Below are positions 1-12,836 of a stretch of 64,000 nt of DNA, in pieces. Under the pieces are notes generated by a model. That model saw only the letters and a list, made by a program, of their open reading frames with translations. It ran no database searches and was not told the origin of the DNA. Positions within the stretch are counted from its first letter, which is position 1, and each line of letters opens with the position of its first letter. Both the position numbers and the translations under genes were made by a program. This DNA comes from Bisporella sp. PMI_857. Lineage: Eukaryota > Ascomycota > Leotiomycetes > Helotiales > Helotiaceae. The stretch covers positions 620,001 to 684,000 of the forward strand of contig JAJSPD010000006.1 in NCBI GenBank assembly GCA_021307315.1. The letters are read 5' to 3'.

Positions 1-312
1 TACGATACCAAGCCTCTCAACCTAATTATCTTCACAGATGGAGAGTCGAGCGATGACCCGGAAGGCTATATCTTGAAGTATCTGAAGAAGCTCGAGAAGC
101 TGGACGCAGAGCCCAATCAGCTTGGTATCCAATTCTTCCAAGTCGGAAACGACGCCGGGGCTACGGCTGCGCTGAAGGATTTGGATGATAATCTCCCTGG
201 AGACAGAGATATAGTGGATACAGTCAAATGGACAGGTAGACCTTTGACTGCGGATTTGATTCTGAAGTCTCTGCTTGGCGCTGTCGTCCGAAGGCTGGAC
301 CGCAAACAGTAG
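1..312 (+). CDS. VWA-domain protein, C-terminal part
   Basis: The reading frame is open from the first base to a stop at 310-312 and gives 103 residues, so this is the 3' end of a gene that begins outside the window. It starts inside a strand ending in NLIIFTDGES, the typical von Willebrand factor A pattern of a hydrophobic beta strand followed by T-D-G, where the Asp belongs to the metal-ion adhesion site. The next part (ILKYLKKLEKL, GIQFFQVGND, ALKDLDDNL) matches the later helices and strands of a VWA fold, and the protein ends about 25 residues after the domain. VWA domains mediate protein contacts; in fungi this type is usually cytosolic and of unknown role. The first metal-binding motif (DxSxS) lies upstream and cannot be checked. 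Confidence 0.75.
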   Translation, partial: YDTKPLNLIIFTDGESSDDPEGYILKYLKKLEKLDAEPNQLGIQFFQVGNDAGATAALKDLDDNLPGDRDIVDTVKWTGRPLTADLILKSLLGAVVRRLDRKQ

Positions 313-1141
313 AGGTTTTGGTCATCATATTTCATTTCTTGGGTGTGATTCGCAAGGGAAAATGGCTCTGGCGTATAAGGAAATATACCCGCAGTGGCAT
401 CAGAACTTAGAACAGTTACTATGGTTTCTCTTCTCATTCATGTATCAATACGGGGCATAGACGGGTTAAAGAGTAGTTATGAGAGATACCCTCGATCCTA
501 AATAGAGCGAGATTTTCTTTGCAAATCTTTCGTTGAATACCATTGAGTGATTAAACCACGTTCAAAGAATAGTCACTATATTCTTTCTACGGCACCTCTC
601 TATCTTACGCTCATTCCGGTTTTCCTCTTCGATTTAGAGGTTGAATCACTTTGGAAATGCTTTTGTCGCTGTCCTCAAATTTCTCTTTCCTTCAATTTCT
701 TGAGACCACTATAGACATTTCATTGTCGCCCACTAATCCACAAACTCAACATCACAAATCCCTCTCCGAGCGAACTAGCCTCAGTAGTTATTCCTATTCT
801 GCACATCTCCTTCCGAACGCCTCAGCGACACAAGTATTGCCACCTTCGGCGGTTCTTACGCTTCGCCGATATTCCCTCAAAATCTTCTTACAGGGATCCC
901 ACGATCCACAAAATATCAGAAACATTTTCTCTGCTCTACGAAATCTGCGACCCTTCATCTCCGTCCTAGCACCCAATCATAATGATCTACGGAATCGTTG
1001 TTATCCGCTTCCATCCGCCCAATACTTACTGTACACAGAATTGCCATTCCGATTTACCACTGCCGACCTAGTTCCACAGTTTCAAATCATATTTCTGATC
1101 CAGTGCATAAACTTTAACTTATCACCACTTCCTCCCCTTCA
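313..1141. other. Intergenic, pyrimidine-rich leader
   Basis: No gene is supported here. The plus strand from about 560 to 1140 is rich in C and T, which produces an open frame (651-1205) of low-complexity Ser/Leu/Pro composition. It looks like a promoter or 5' leader for the possible gene starting at 1142. Confidence 0.4.
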
Positions 1142-1920
1142 ATGGACACAAAACCAAGCCCAGCCCGCCAGCTTCAGATACTTGATCCTACAGTCGGTGT
1201 CGTGAAACAAAATAGAAAATTGAGGTGTAGGAAACAAGCATGCCAGGACTCATGCTGGGATTCGGGGTAGGAAGGGGCTGTGTTATATGCCATCACTTTT
1301 CACTAAGATCACATAACACCATTTTTAAAAATTGAATTCAGGCTCATGCCTTCCAATTAGACAGGCGTGCAAGAAATCTAGCTCCTTCTCCTGTTCATTC
1401 GAAATACACTGTCAAGCCACCGTGCCACCTACATACATCGAGTCAATCTGGGTCCTATACCCTAAATACAGATCCTTTCGCTATCGCTCGCTCCATCTTA
1501 GGTACACGGAGTCACTGACCCAAATTTTAGAAAGACGAAGTCAAGTTGTTCCAAACATCATACGCTCTTTTCAATAATACACAAATCTAAAGGTTTCATT
1601 CTCGATACACAAGTCCGATCCTTGCACCACCTGTTGGAGGAGTAAGAAGAGCCTAACCTTCATTTTTAACACGTTCCATGATCAGTACTTCCTGAGAATC
1701 TCTACGTACATCTTGACCCTTTCCTCATGCCGGGGTTGCCTGACCATGCTTCAACTTACAAATAGCCTCAAGCTATGGTGCCCCGGCAAAATCCAAAGAC
1801 ATGTAGAACCAAACTCGACTGTTAAAGACCGTATACGAGCTCAACTTTCGTGTTCTTCCTGGAAACTCATAATTACAAAATATTTCATACTAGCATGGTC
1901 GAGGAGCGGCTTCTAATCTC
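1142..1920 (+). CDS. Possible broken gene, unknown function
   Basis: Unrecognised. An ATG at 1142 opens a coding-like segment (MDTKPSPARQLQIL...). A plausible intron follows, from the GT at about 1223 to an AG at about 1341. After it comes another coding-like segment (AHAFQLDRRARN..., then ARSILGTRSH). At about 1518 the frame stops, but the neighbouring frame continues with a charged segment (TESLTQILERR). Further fragments such as PENLYVHLDPF are visible near 1690-1740. Codon-level sense in changing frames is the same pattern seen in the proven genes of this window that carry single-base breaks. No domain was recognised. It could also be non-coding. Confidence 0.22.
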
Positions 1921-2289
1921 TCTTGTTCCTCAAACATAACAAAAAATTACTACTTCATTGTAATTTCGCTTCGGCAGCCCATCACTTGCGCTCTCGCTTT
2001 CTTTCCCAATCCATGTCACATCACTTCACATACCTAAGACACAGAATCATGCAAAGAAAACTTTTATTATTAAGCAACAATTAGCAATAGCAGCAAGAGA
2101 GCAACTCCTAGACGAGGTCAAGCCAGGTAACTAAATACCAGCTACCAAGTCAAATACCATCATTTGAGTTCTAGCCAGATAAATTAATACCAGCCGCCAG
2201 ATCACCTAAGACCAGCTACAAACCATCCGATCCGCACGATACCGCGCAAAATCGTATCAAAGATAGCACCAAACGTCGAAGTCAGAAAT

Positions 2290-5200
2290 TATTGAAAGGT
2301 TAAAAAGGAAATAACAATCAAGTCCTCCATTCTCCAGTCGGCCGTGGATGCCATACCATGTCATCCCTTTAAAGTCGATAACCAGTGTATGCCTCGAGGG
2401 TACCGGTTTTCTCCATAATCCCATCGGTGTGCATGGCATTGATGGAAAGAAAAGGTGCGAAGGTTCATCCCGTCCTAAAGCCAATGAGAAGAGAGCCATC
2501 GTATTAATACGCGATGAGAAGCGCCGGAGAATGGCGTAGGCAGTCGTCAAATAGTAGCTCGAGAGTCGAAAGGAGATGTAAGGATGCTGATAACTTTTGG
2601 AAGCAAGGAAGCATTTTTGATGGGATCGCAAATTGTGCCGAGATCATGGGCAGTAGGTATTGAACGACTCGAAGTTGCTGATATCTCAATGACGGAAATC
2701 GAGATTGTCTACCATTAACTCTGATGCGTGGAAAAGCCGTTGTACCTCGTAGTCAAGAGTCGTTCGTAGATGAGAACGCAAAAACAGAAATCTATCCTGA
2801 GCATTTGTTGCTGGCGTGTATGAGTTGAGATGCACCAATTTTGACTTAAGTGCGCAGTCATTTCGCAGAAGAGGGAGAATGAGATGCTAAAATTAAGGCA
2901 AGCTCGTAACAGCCAAAGTCGCGAAACTCGGACTTGAGAGCAGCAATGATGACAATTGAAGAAGTGCCAAAGCGTTGAGTGAGGCATACCAATTTCGTTC
3001 ATACAGGCATGAGAAGAACATGGGCCGTACGAATGTTGTAAATGCGCAGATTGGAACCGCGGTCGTCTCGCAGGGTGATGACAGGAGCGATAACAAGTTT
3101 GACACGGAACTGGGCAACTTGAAGCGTCATTTGATCATCCCTCGGGTGGTCGCGAGCTTGCATAGTAGCTGAGAAGAATTTGGTACCAGTCTCCCGGAAG
3201 ATTATTTGGAATGATAAATGTGAAGTGTTCATCATCACCGATACCTTCCAGGCAAGCTGATTAGATCACCCAGCTTCTTTGCCAGCAACCGATCGTACAC
3301 ACGTAACGTTAAGGAAAGGTCCGAGAATTTCTCGAAGCTTTTTGGCATGCTTGTTGATCTCATTTTGGCGCCATTCATTGAAATTGTCGATGCAACAAGA
3401 TCTTGAATTGCTGTTGCTTGCTGGTCTACATATTTGGCGTTTATTATTAGCCAATCCTAAAGATGCGATCGTTAGTCTTCATTTATCAAGATACGAGCGC
3501 CAGGTTAGCGAGAGAAAATACCTCGAAATTGCCATCGAAGATTTCACCAAGTTCAGAACACCATCGGTCTCTTACTAAAACCGTAGAAAGCGCTGATCGA
3601 CAAGATGTTCTTGACAAAATACTCTATCAAACACTCGTGTGATAGTCCAGAATCTATCCGACTCGTTCTGGAGGAGGCCGTAACATACGTGTGGGAATCA
3701 TGTGGATAGCCGGGATAGATCGCATTCAAGAAAAGGCTCCAAATATCTTCATCTGAGCTTTCAACAAATGATCGGCCTCCTTATTCGGCTGGTTCGCGTT
3801 CGTTCTAGCCCATACTTCTACCCTGCAGAAGAGGTCTTCCACAGCCTCTTTAAAAGCGGCTGACGGGCCGGGTAGTCTCCTCCTGAGTGATGAAGGGTTA
3901 AAGCCATCGAGCCCTTTGTAGCACCTGGAGGAGTTCCGGGCTCAGCGGTAGTCTTCAAGAGGGTGTTGGAATGATCAATGTCAGAAAGACGATTTATATG
4001 CCGGTAGGTTGGTTTAGAGCCAGACCAACCTCCCAGTAAACTAGGAGGTCTAGAAACCGCATAGGAGTTCTGATTTTGTCTGCTAGAGGCTGGTCCAAGT
4101 GGGGTCGGAGTCTCAAATGGGTTCTGCGCCGCGTTCATGCCATCGCCTTGAGTCGAAAATTGAAAGTCACTAAGCTTCGAGTATTTACTGAGCTGCTCTC
4201 TCTGATAATTTGCTTCGATTTCACTGATCCGATCGTGCTTTTCTTATGTCTAACATGAAGCTCACGGACCTCATGCAAGAGTATGTCCCGCTCTGCAGTA
4301 ATTGAGGTATTCCTCTTGAGAAGGGCAGCAATTTTCTCATTGGCTTGATTCAAGTCTTGGGAGATTTGATCGTGCTCGTTTTGGCGTTTGTCCCATTCGA
4401 TTTGGAGAGCACGTTGGCTGCATTATAGTCTTGTCCAAGTCGCCGCAGAGCGTCACGGAGCTTTTCTCGAATATCAGAGGGCATTCCATCAGCCTTCAGG
4501 ACAATCTTTGAACCTCCATTAACTCTGTTTGAAGTTGAGCTGAAAGTGATGCGATAGTGATGACCTAGAAATGTCAATGGTGGTTGTGCAGGGTTACGAA
4601 TATTACCTACTTGAATTCCACTGTTTGAAGTAGGTTGGATTGGAGTAGGAGCGGGACCAAATGAGAATGTTGCCACACTATTACTGCTCCTATGATTAGG
4701 ATATTGATACTGGGTTCCTTGTCGGCTGGTGGCATTTTGGTATCCTCCTTGGTATTGCTGTCTTGTCGTTCTGGTAAGGGAACCTCCCTGAGAAGGATTC
4801 GACTCTGAGCTCGGATTTCCAGGATTAGATGTTCTGACTTGTTGAAGCCCTAACTGATTCACCCCCCCTGTAATTTGTTCCATTCTAGCTTGTGGAGTCT
4901 GAAGGGCATGGCGTGTTGATGTCGTGGAAGTATTCTGAGCACGACCGGCTTGATTGAGACCGGACGGCTGTGATTCTGGGCGGTTCGACTGAGTGTGAGA
5001 CATATTTCGTGTTTGTAGAGGTCCTCTGGAATCAGACGCACCGTTACAACCGGGATCGTTTAACATTCTGAAATCCTCTTCTTGTGAATTTATAGCTGCG
5101 TTTCGGTAATCTTCGCGATAACCATAAGATCCGTAGGTGGAAAGTCCTCGGTATGGTGGGTTCCGTAACCAAAATTCCTTTGATGCAAGCTTGTTGGCAG

Positions 5201-5720
5201 CAGTTGCCGGTTTCGGCCTAGGCTACCAGTTGAGACCGATGAAGCGAGCTGAGAATGAGAAGAAACGAGTCCGTGTCTCCGTTTGATTCTGCTTGTTCAA
5301 TGCTCTTGTGCAGTTCGATACCTCCCGAGTCCCATAAGGCTCCTGGTTTGCTGAGTAAATCTGGAGATGCGCTAAACTATGTCAGATTTGTGCAAGATCC
5401 GAGAAACAGATGATCTCAGTCTACGAGCCAAGCCAAAATAGAATAAAAATAGTGCGTATAGGAGTTCATGGAGTAACAGCAGAATGCTCAGATATCCAGA
5501 CTATAATAGAAATAGGGTGGTTGTGGAGAGCTGAGGAAGTGAGGGAAGTAGGCATTTATCTGAGGAAGATTCTCAAGAAAAAAAAGCGATATTGAATCAA
5601 ATACGGAAGCGACAAGCCTCGTCAAGAACGTACCCCGATAATCAAACTTCTTTGGAACAGCTTCCCTTGGACTCCAGTAAGCGTCGTTATCCTAGAACAG
5701 CAAGTTAGCTTTATTCATAT
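2290..5720 (-). CDS. Large unknown Gln/Ser-rich coiled-coil protein with many frame breaks
   Basis: Unrecognised family. Reading the minus strand downward, one sees an exon at about 5637-5692 (NDAYWSPREAVPKKFDY), then an intron, then a long Ser/Gln/Asn/Pro-rich region (about 5300-4500). A charged coiled coil follows at about 4440-4180 (QRALQIEWDKRQNEHDQ, LNQANEKIAALLKR, RDILLHEVREL). Next is a motif NPFETPTPLGP and a better-folded part (DIWSLFLNAIYPGYP, LIEYFVKNIL, EIFDGNFE, an intron at about 3470-3535, then AKYVDQQATAIQDL and TFIIPNNLPGDWYQ). Coding sense continues in changing frames to about 2500. I count at least eight single-base breaks, for example near 4422, 4245 and 3230, far denser than in other genes here. 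Either this stretch is poorly assembled or the gene is decaying. The true start and end are uncertain. Confidence 0.45.
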
Positions 5721-6933
5721 ACGAGGTTGTCAATGAAGGTGCAGTATCGCCCAAAGTAAGCGCTTCATATGCTTGAGAACATACAAAATGTGCAGAACTG
5801 TTAGCAAAGGTGAAAACGGAAGCAATTAACTACTTCTCTAATATTCACCAAGACCAACAGCCGAGGACATATGCAGACTAAGGGACGCATTATTGCCAAA
5901 GCCGAACATCAACCACTTGGTTATGGGGGATAGAAGGAGTTGCGAAGAAGGTGGAAATAGAAATCTCGATCCTGCATGGCAAGCAAAGTCTTATAGCATC
6001 TTCCGTGCAATCCACTCAAGGCTGTAAATTTGGTTGGCGCTTCTTGTTCCACTCTACTTCTCCAGCTCCAGAGAGCAACAAACACTTGGAAGCCCTGCCA
6101 TCGAAATGGTATGTTTCACCACACATTTCTATCCCTCCACTAACAGCTCAAAAGAAGTTTAGAACTCCTAAAGGATTTTTTCACATACCGTGTTTAGGTT
6201 GAGGTTTCGATATCCCCATAACGACCGCAGACGGTCCATGCCTTTGAGCTACAAGACGTTTTCATTAGCAATGGAGTCTTATATATAAGTAGCTGGTTCA
6301 CGCTGGTAATTCTGGGACAATATTGCGTCCTGTGGCGGTGGTATATCGAGTCTCAAGGTTCTCCACCAGAAGCTCTTGAAGACCGATATAGCTTAGCAAC
6401 ATTATCTCGTTGATGATCAGGATTGCCATGATTGAGTGTTCATCATAGAAGCGATAACTGTCACTTACATGCATGGCGGTGTGGCTTCTGAGTCCTAGGT
6501 TAATCAGAGTTAGCAACACAGAACCTCATGAATGTTGCTTGAGAACTAGAGGCAGAATGCAATACACGCAACAAATCAATTAGTGGGAGGTTGGTATTTG
6601 CTCTGTTTCAAAGCTTCCTCTGGATATTTTCAGTCATTTTGCAAACAGCCACCGGTATGGTAATACCAATCTATCAACCATTTCTTTGCCAGCCATTTAT
6701 TTGGCGTAATTGCAATCTATGGTTTTTGATTTCCATGTCTGGGCATCAAGGCAATGAATGTGCAATGAGCCAAAAATTTGAGGGAAGGAAATGAAGCCTG
6801 GTTTGGGACTTATGAGACTTTTAAGCTCTAGTGAGAATAATATATCCTCCCAAGGATGTGTATCTGATGTGTATGAGGGAATGATGCTCTGAAGCATAGC
6901 CATGAGTACTACTCTTCTAGGGAGCCATGAGAC
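5721..6933. other. No supported gene
   Basis: Only short open frames. The minus strand near 5875 has an ATG that could start the unknown gene below it, followed by intron-like sequence, but this is not firm. Nothing else was recognised. Confidence 0.4.
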
Positions 6934-9900
6934 TTAGTATTTTGCAGGACACCCAACATGTAGGACACTCATGCCATGCTTTGTAATTTCATTTCGTCTT
7001 AGTTTGGACAGTCTATGACTGGACAGGAATACAATGCCTGCCGCACTTGCTCCTATGCTCGAATGGCATATCCTGTTGTCAAAGGCCCGTGACCCGGAAA
7101 ATTGTATTGCCGATCCAAACGAACCGAAGAATAGGGGCTCGCTTGAGTTATAGAGCCTGCCTTGGGCTGTGGAAGGAAGACTTGCGGAAAAGTTAATACA
7201 TACTACTGAAAAGTTGTTAGCACAAGACTGAAATGTATAAGACAGCCAATTGGCAATGCAGTCTGTCTCGTTGCGCAAAGGTCTTTTGAGGATGGGAAGA
7301 GGGATCAAGTAACAAGAAGCATGCTTCTTGCTCAAAGCACTCATGCTAGGCAGGTTTTCTTTGTTTCTACTTTGAATGCTTGAAATTGTGCTCAGCATTG
7401 CAGTGAGTCTTCCACTTGGTCCATAATATACCTTCGAAGTAGACTTCTCTAAACACAAGGTTTTCAGTGCTGTTTCAGAGAGGCTGCCCCCAAAACCCGC
7501 AAGACTTGAAAGTAACTCAAGTATTAGAGTATAAGTAGCTGTGTTTCAATGAAAGAAAAAAGGTGTAGAAGGCCGTGCATGGCTATGTGAGTGTCGGGAT
7601 GGTAGCTCTTGGAGGCGTGAGTGACAACCCTTTCTGTGCAGTTTGCCGTAGTAGACCTTGAGATCGCAGCACCAAACCGACTATGATGGCGATGAGTAGC
7701 ATGATGGGGAAATTGTATGTATATATTAAAGAAAATTTTAGGTACCTTGCGATGCTGTCCCAGCACTCGTCAATTCTTAGGCGTCTCCTCGGTGTTGAGA
7801 GCTGATGGTTCTTTACGAAGGTTCGAATCAAAAGGAGGAACTAGATACCCGTGCCAATTAGTGACTCCAGTATATGAATATAGCTTTGATTATATCTTGA
7901 TAGAAACGCACCCCTTGATGGAATAGGATGAAATGTTGTGTGTTTTGAGGGGAATGGTGTGTGAACTTTTGTGATGCGTTTGGGACTTCTTTCCAAACGG
8001 AGTTGACTAGTGACCTAACCCTCGTCTTTGAATTACAAAGCGGGTCCAAGATGCGTCCTGAGGCTGTTCAAAAGTGTAGATGGGCAGAATAACACAATGC
8101 TAACTTTGAAACGCCTACTAAAGGAGATTCTGGTTCTTGCAACAACCACAGCCACTAAGTAACAACCTGATTTAACACCCCAAACTTAACAAAACGTTCT
8201 GCACACTCAATAAATCTTCCGCAAGCTCGTGCTGTAAGCATATATATAACTATAATTAAGAGAAACCCGAATTTTGACTCATAGAGAACTTGTAGTGAGC
8301 ACCGACCACAACATATTCCCTTACTGTTCTTGTTAGTTCCTCTGATACTGCATGTACAATCTTCTGTTTTTATAGTTTATATACAAATATGCTGACCACT
8401 GTTGATATATGTTTGGACAGTATCCTTGACTGTACAGCGAAATAAACAAGCAATGAATTATAAGCAAGGACTTCTGTGTGAGAAGTTTTTATTCCTTGAT
8501 GCTTTCGCGCAAGACAAGGTACGTTCAACATGGATTTGAATTTCGCTGAATTCGGCAAATCGGGATTTCCTAACTGGACGAATCTAAGTCTAAGTCGGAG
8601 ATGAGTATATATACTATTTGAGCTATTATACATAAATGAATAATAAATAAAAAGCATATAATCATTGTTTTTATGCTACCTCTATAGCAGCCTGAGAATC
8701 TCTTAATTATTTTCTACGTATCATTTTACGCTCAGATAAAAGATCTTTTATATATCTCTATGCAATAAGTACACAGTGAGCACGTGTTTTTTGGTTAGCT
8801 ATTTCGAGTTTTAGACTCGAGTTAGCCAGTTTATAGCTCAGATTTAGCAAGGGCTTCTGTCGGATACCTATCACGTAGCAAAAGGCGTAGCAGTTGTAAC
8901 TGCGCTCTTGCTGGTGTGATTATGGTTCCTTGATTGATTCTCCAGCTCTAGTTCTACGGAGTTGAGTGGGATCGACGTCCCACTATTTCAGGTGCGTCAC
9001 ATAATCATAACTACATACAAATAGCTACCAACAGCTTCCTTAATTTAAAAAAACCGTCGAATCCCCCAGCTCTCCTTTCGGAGTCATCCCTAACCATCCG
9101 GTCTTTAAATGCAACTGTTGTCAGATGCCAATCACTACGAGTGACCAGATGGGGGGTAATAGAATGTTAGGTCAAATTACCATTCTATTTCATTGACAGA
9201 TCGTGAAAAGATCTCGTGAAGAAAAGCAACTCCATTGAGAGTACGATAGAGGCGGTCTGGGCATGGCTGCAACAAAAACAGAAATGGCAATTTGAATTAT
9301 CAGCGGTAAACAAAATAAAATAAAATCATTTAGTTTTCTCTCATAATTTTAGTCAACCACAGTGGTGTCAGATCCAGAATTCACTCTCAAGAAAAGATTA
9401 AGACATTACTAGTATGAAAGGCACTCCTTTTCGGCAAGCACAAGCTGTGCAACAGCCTCTATTACCTCCTCTGGAATAACTTTCTGGATCTTTAGTGCAG
9501 TGTCTCGATTTAGAACCTTGACGGCACTTAGCCGCAAAATTTTCAAAAGAGAGTGAAGAATATCTGCTTTGTTGCCAGCGGACCTACTATCGACTTTCAA
9601 ACCTTTAAGCGACTTCTACCAGGTGGCTGCTCATAATGACAAATCAAACCTTTCAAAGAACAGCATATGCGATAACATAGCTCACTTGATGAATCTCTTT
9701 AACATGTAGCTACAACCGAGGAGTATAGTGATGATTGGTTATTGCAACATAGAAAGGCATGTTTATGAAGATGTTTAAACCCTTTTAAGGTTTTATGCTG
9801 TCGGTCTCTTAGAATTTGAGTATGACTTCTTATATTAAATAAAAGTAGAATGCGTGCTTAACAGATTGAAATAAGTTGAAATTTTACGATTCTAGAGATC

Positions 9901-12836
9901 ACCAAAAGTGATATTGTACATACTCAGGCTAATCAGCGAGTGTTCAGGGAGCTCGGGGCTTTGCTGAATCTAAGTGGTCACTGTCCATGTCTAAATACGA
10001 GAATAGAAACTGATCATGTTAGGTTTCCGCTGTAGGAAGAGCTGTTGTAGATTGATTTTTAGTAGGTAGCATAGACCAAATTTGCCACTTTTTTCTACCA
10101 CTGGCGGTAGAGTATCTTCAATTCCTCGCTCGATTCCCACCCCCCGATACTCGCTCTCCCACAGTAAAATGCTGGATCTAAGATGGAAGACAGATCTAAT
10201 CATCTGCTTCGCTATGCACTAGTATTTTCACTATCGATTTCTCCAATCCTCTTAAATTTTTGATCTCTAGTCAATCCCTAGTGGTGACCTAGAGTATTGT
10301 ATTCGTCGAAGGGAGTTTGATCTTCGACGCTAACATCATAGCCTAAGTGAATGATCGCCCGTCAGAAGTCCTGGAGCTCCTTGATGCCATATACCAAAAC
10401 GCCAGTAAACCACCCTCGAGGATGTTACATGTAGAAGGATACACAACGGTCTCGCTCCTTCATACACTTATCATAGTACAGGGGCGCCTGGAAAAAGTAT
10501 GGAGACCGCCACGCTAATCTACTGAAATGCCTCTTCCGTTCGAACTCTGAGGGAGAGTCAGTTGCATCATGGTTCACGACCCAATGCCCTTGCGCCTACG
10601 AAGATCGCCAGGCTTCCAATCTCTTTGTCTATCTTGCCTCATCCGCAGGATTCCACTCTTTCACACCTTCTGGTCCCCATTCGTCAAATTCTGTAGTATT
10701 CGTAGTAGAGGATTTCGCTTCTAGTCTGGCTAATGAGGCCGTTAGTGTACGACAAGAACCTTGAGGAAGGAGCCTAGGGTGGAAAAGCAGGGGCGGTGGC
10801 ATGGAGTAACCCACCTATGATATTCTGACGCAATGCCTCCTCATCTGTGGCTTTTTTCAACCGCTTAAACATCCAGCTAAAATGCCCATTGTCTGGGCTT
10901 TGTCTGGGTCGAAGATCAAGTAGCAATAGAAAGAAGAAATATTGGGCTGGGTTTGTTGCCACTAAAGGGTTGACACTTGTGCCACTGGTCAAGATTGGAA
11001 GGCGATCCGGGAGACAGCTGACTAGTATTTTGCAGGCTGGTTTGGTGCGGGAGCTGTGACTTCAGCTATCTTTTGTGACTGGCCACAAGGCGGCCTGAAC
11101 GCATGATTGTTCGACTAGAGGGAGTTTTCCTCATCAGAAAGAACCTGTTTCAATTCTCCTATATCCATGACAGTGCTTGCCCATTGATTCTTACTCGTTG
11201 ACACCGCAACTCTGTATACGATGACAGCTAGTATCATAATCTGTCTACTTGCTAAAATCTTAACGATTAGCCAGAATAATCTATTATGTGACGATGGAAA
11301 TTCTACCATTTGGCGCCATTTTATAGAATTATTCAAAGGTATCTAAGTCTTTGTTCTACTTAATGGCATTAACTATAATTAGTACCAAATAGGATTAGTA
11401 TTGTAATGGATCGTGCAGACAGAAGCGGACTTCTTATACCAAGGTTTATGCTCCATTACTCATAACCCTATTGCAGCCTGCTATTTGTTTTATGTTGTTT
11501 GTTAAAAAGTTTTTAGATAAAACTACAAAACATGCATACATTAACTCTCCCAAAGCACAAAAGAATTATTGACTCCCTAGAATAAAATAGCAGGCGCAGT
11601 GGAAGTACCAACAGTCTTATGAAATGCACCTCAATCCGTGTCCCAGGGTAGACCAGCCCCAACCTCGATTCCACTCGCAAATTCCTGCCCTCAGGATTTT
11701 GGTTACACTGACTACTTTTGGCAGAACATGCATAAAGGATTGGCTGTTCGCACCTATGAGGCCCGTTGACCGCTATGGGCAAATCCTTATAAGATATATT
11801 AAAACTAGCTAATCACTACACCGAGGCTTGCTCTTGACATGCTAAGAACATAACTCGCAAGCCTGAATATCAAGATGCTCAGGCTTCACGCTATATTCAG
11901 ACGAAAAACCCCAGGGTATTCTCCTTGCTCATAGATGAAAAAGATATTTGATATGAATCATCCAGCACACAATACTCTCTGGACCCCGAAATTTTGGTAA
12001 TTCAATGCTTGAGAATTCTGGAGTCTAAGCAAGGGGGTAGACATGTAAAGAATGCGCAGCGGCGAAAGTTTGAGGCAGGTTGCTCGAGGGAGTCGAAGGC
12101 ACAAATTTGAGGGTAAATAGAATAGGAAGTACAAATCGTCTATATTTTCTGATCCTTCTGTAAAAGAGTATGGATGTTTGGAAGTAAGCATGGTAGGCGC
12201 CTGGAGGCGTATTGCAGCTATGCATTGGATCACAGTCAACCTTTACTTAATAACAACTGGTAGTCACAAAATGTGACTATAATCTAAAATATCACAGGCT
12301 AGAGGTTTAGAAGATATGTGTACAAAGTTAATTTCTACCTACTGTCAATTACCCACCAACGCCTGAAAACCCATGCGAAAGGATGAATAATAACCGTATA
12401 AAACTGGACGGGCCTATGTACAATCAGCTGAAGAAGCGCAGGGCCATGCTTGTTTCATGAAAGTAGAGCAGCCGAGACTGTATTGACGCCTGTTGGAAGA
12501 ACTATCAGCCAGATTCTTGAATTCTTATTGCCCTTATTCGCAACGTAGATCCTAGACGTCGTTGTCAGATCGTAAATTGGCGCAAGTGTGACTCAATGAT
12601 AAAGCTGCAAACACAGGTAAGCTAAAAGATGCCGTTGCTAGAAAGCGTATCGGGGACGAGATGTTTGTCGAGGAGGCATTGTTATTATGGTCAGCGAGCC
12701 ACACCACTGAGGTAGACGTGCGATGGATTCTAGGATAAAATCTGCAAACGTGTTAGAAATTTCCGAATTTTTATGGCAAGCCGACTTACCAGAAACGACC
12801 CTAAAGTCCAAGTGTGTGGTGGCTATGATTAGCATC
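6934..12836. other. Gene-poor AT-rich region
   Basis: About 5.9 kb without a recognisable gene on either strand. It contains minus-strand open frames at 6934-7458 (Ser-rich, 174 codons) and at 7583-7831, which has a plausible intron (about 7673-7742). Neither shows a known domain. From 8200 to 8800 and 9300 to 9900 the sequence is strongly AT-rich with runs such as TATATATA. No terminal inverted repeats, transposase or reverse-transcriptase motifs were seen. Confidence 0.45.

Noticed and set aside
651..1205. Plus-strand open frame of 184 codons
   Set aside because: Composition is Ser/Leu/Pro low complexity caused by a CT-rich strand, with no domain; it reads as leader DNA. A different frame starting at 1142 is a better coding candidate.
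6934..7458. Minus-strand open frame of 174 codons
   Set aside because: Ser-rich, no domain, no coding continuation on either side and no clear splice sites; kept only as part of the gene-poor region.
7583..7831. Membrane-helix-containing small ORF on the minus strand
   Set aside because: The hydrophobic stretch coincides with what looks like an intron (GT at about 7742 to AG at about 7679), so the helix is probably not translated; the remaining exons are too short to judge.
7815..7835. tRNA B-box-like GGTTCGAATC
   Set aside because: No cloverleaf could be folded around it and the following CC and A box are missing.
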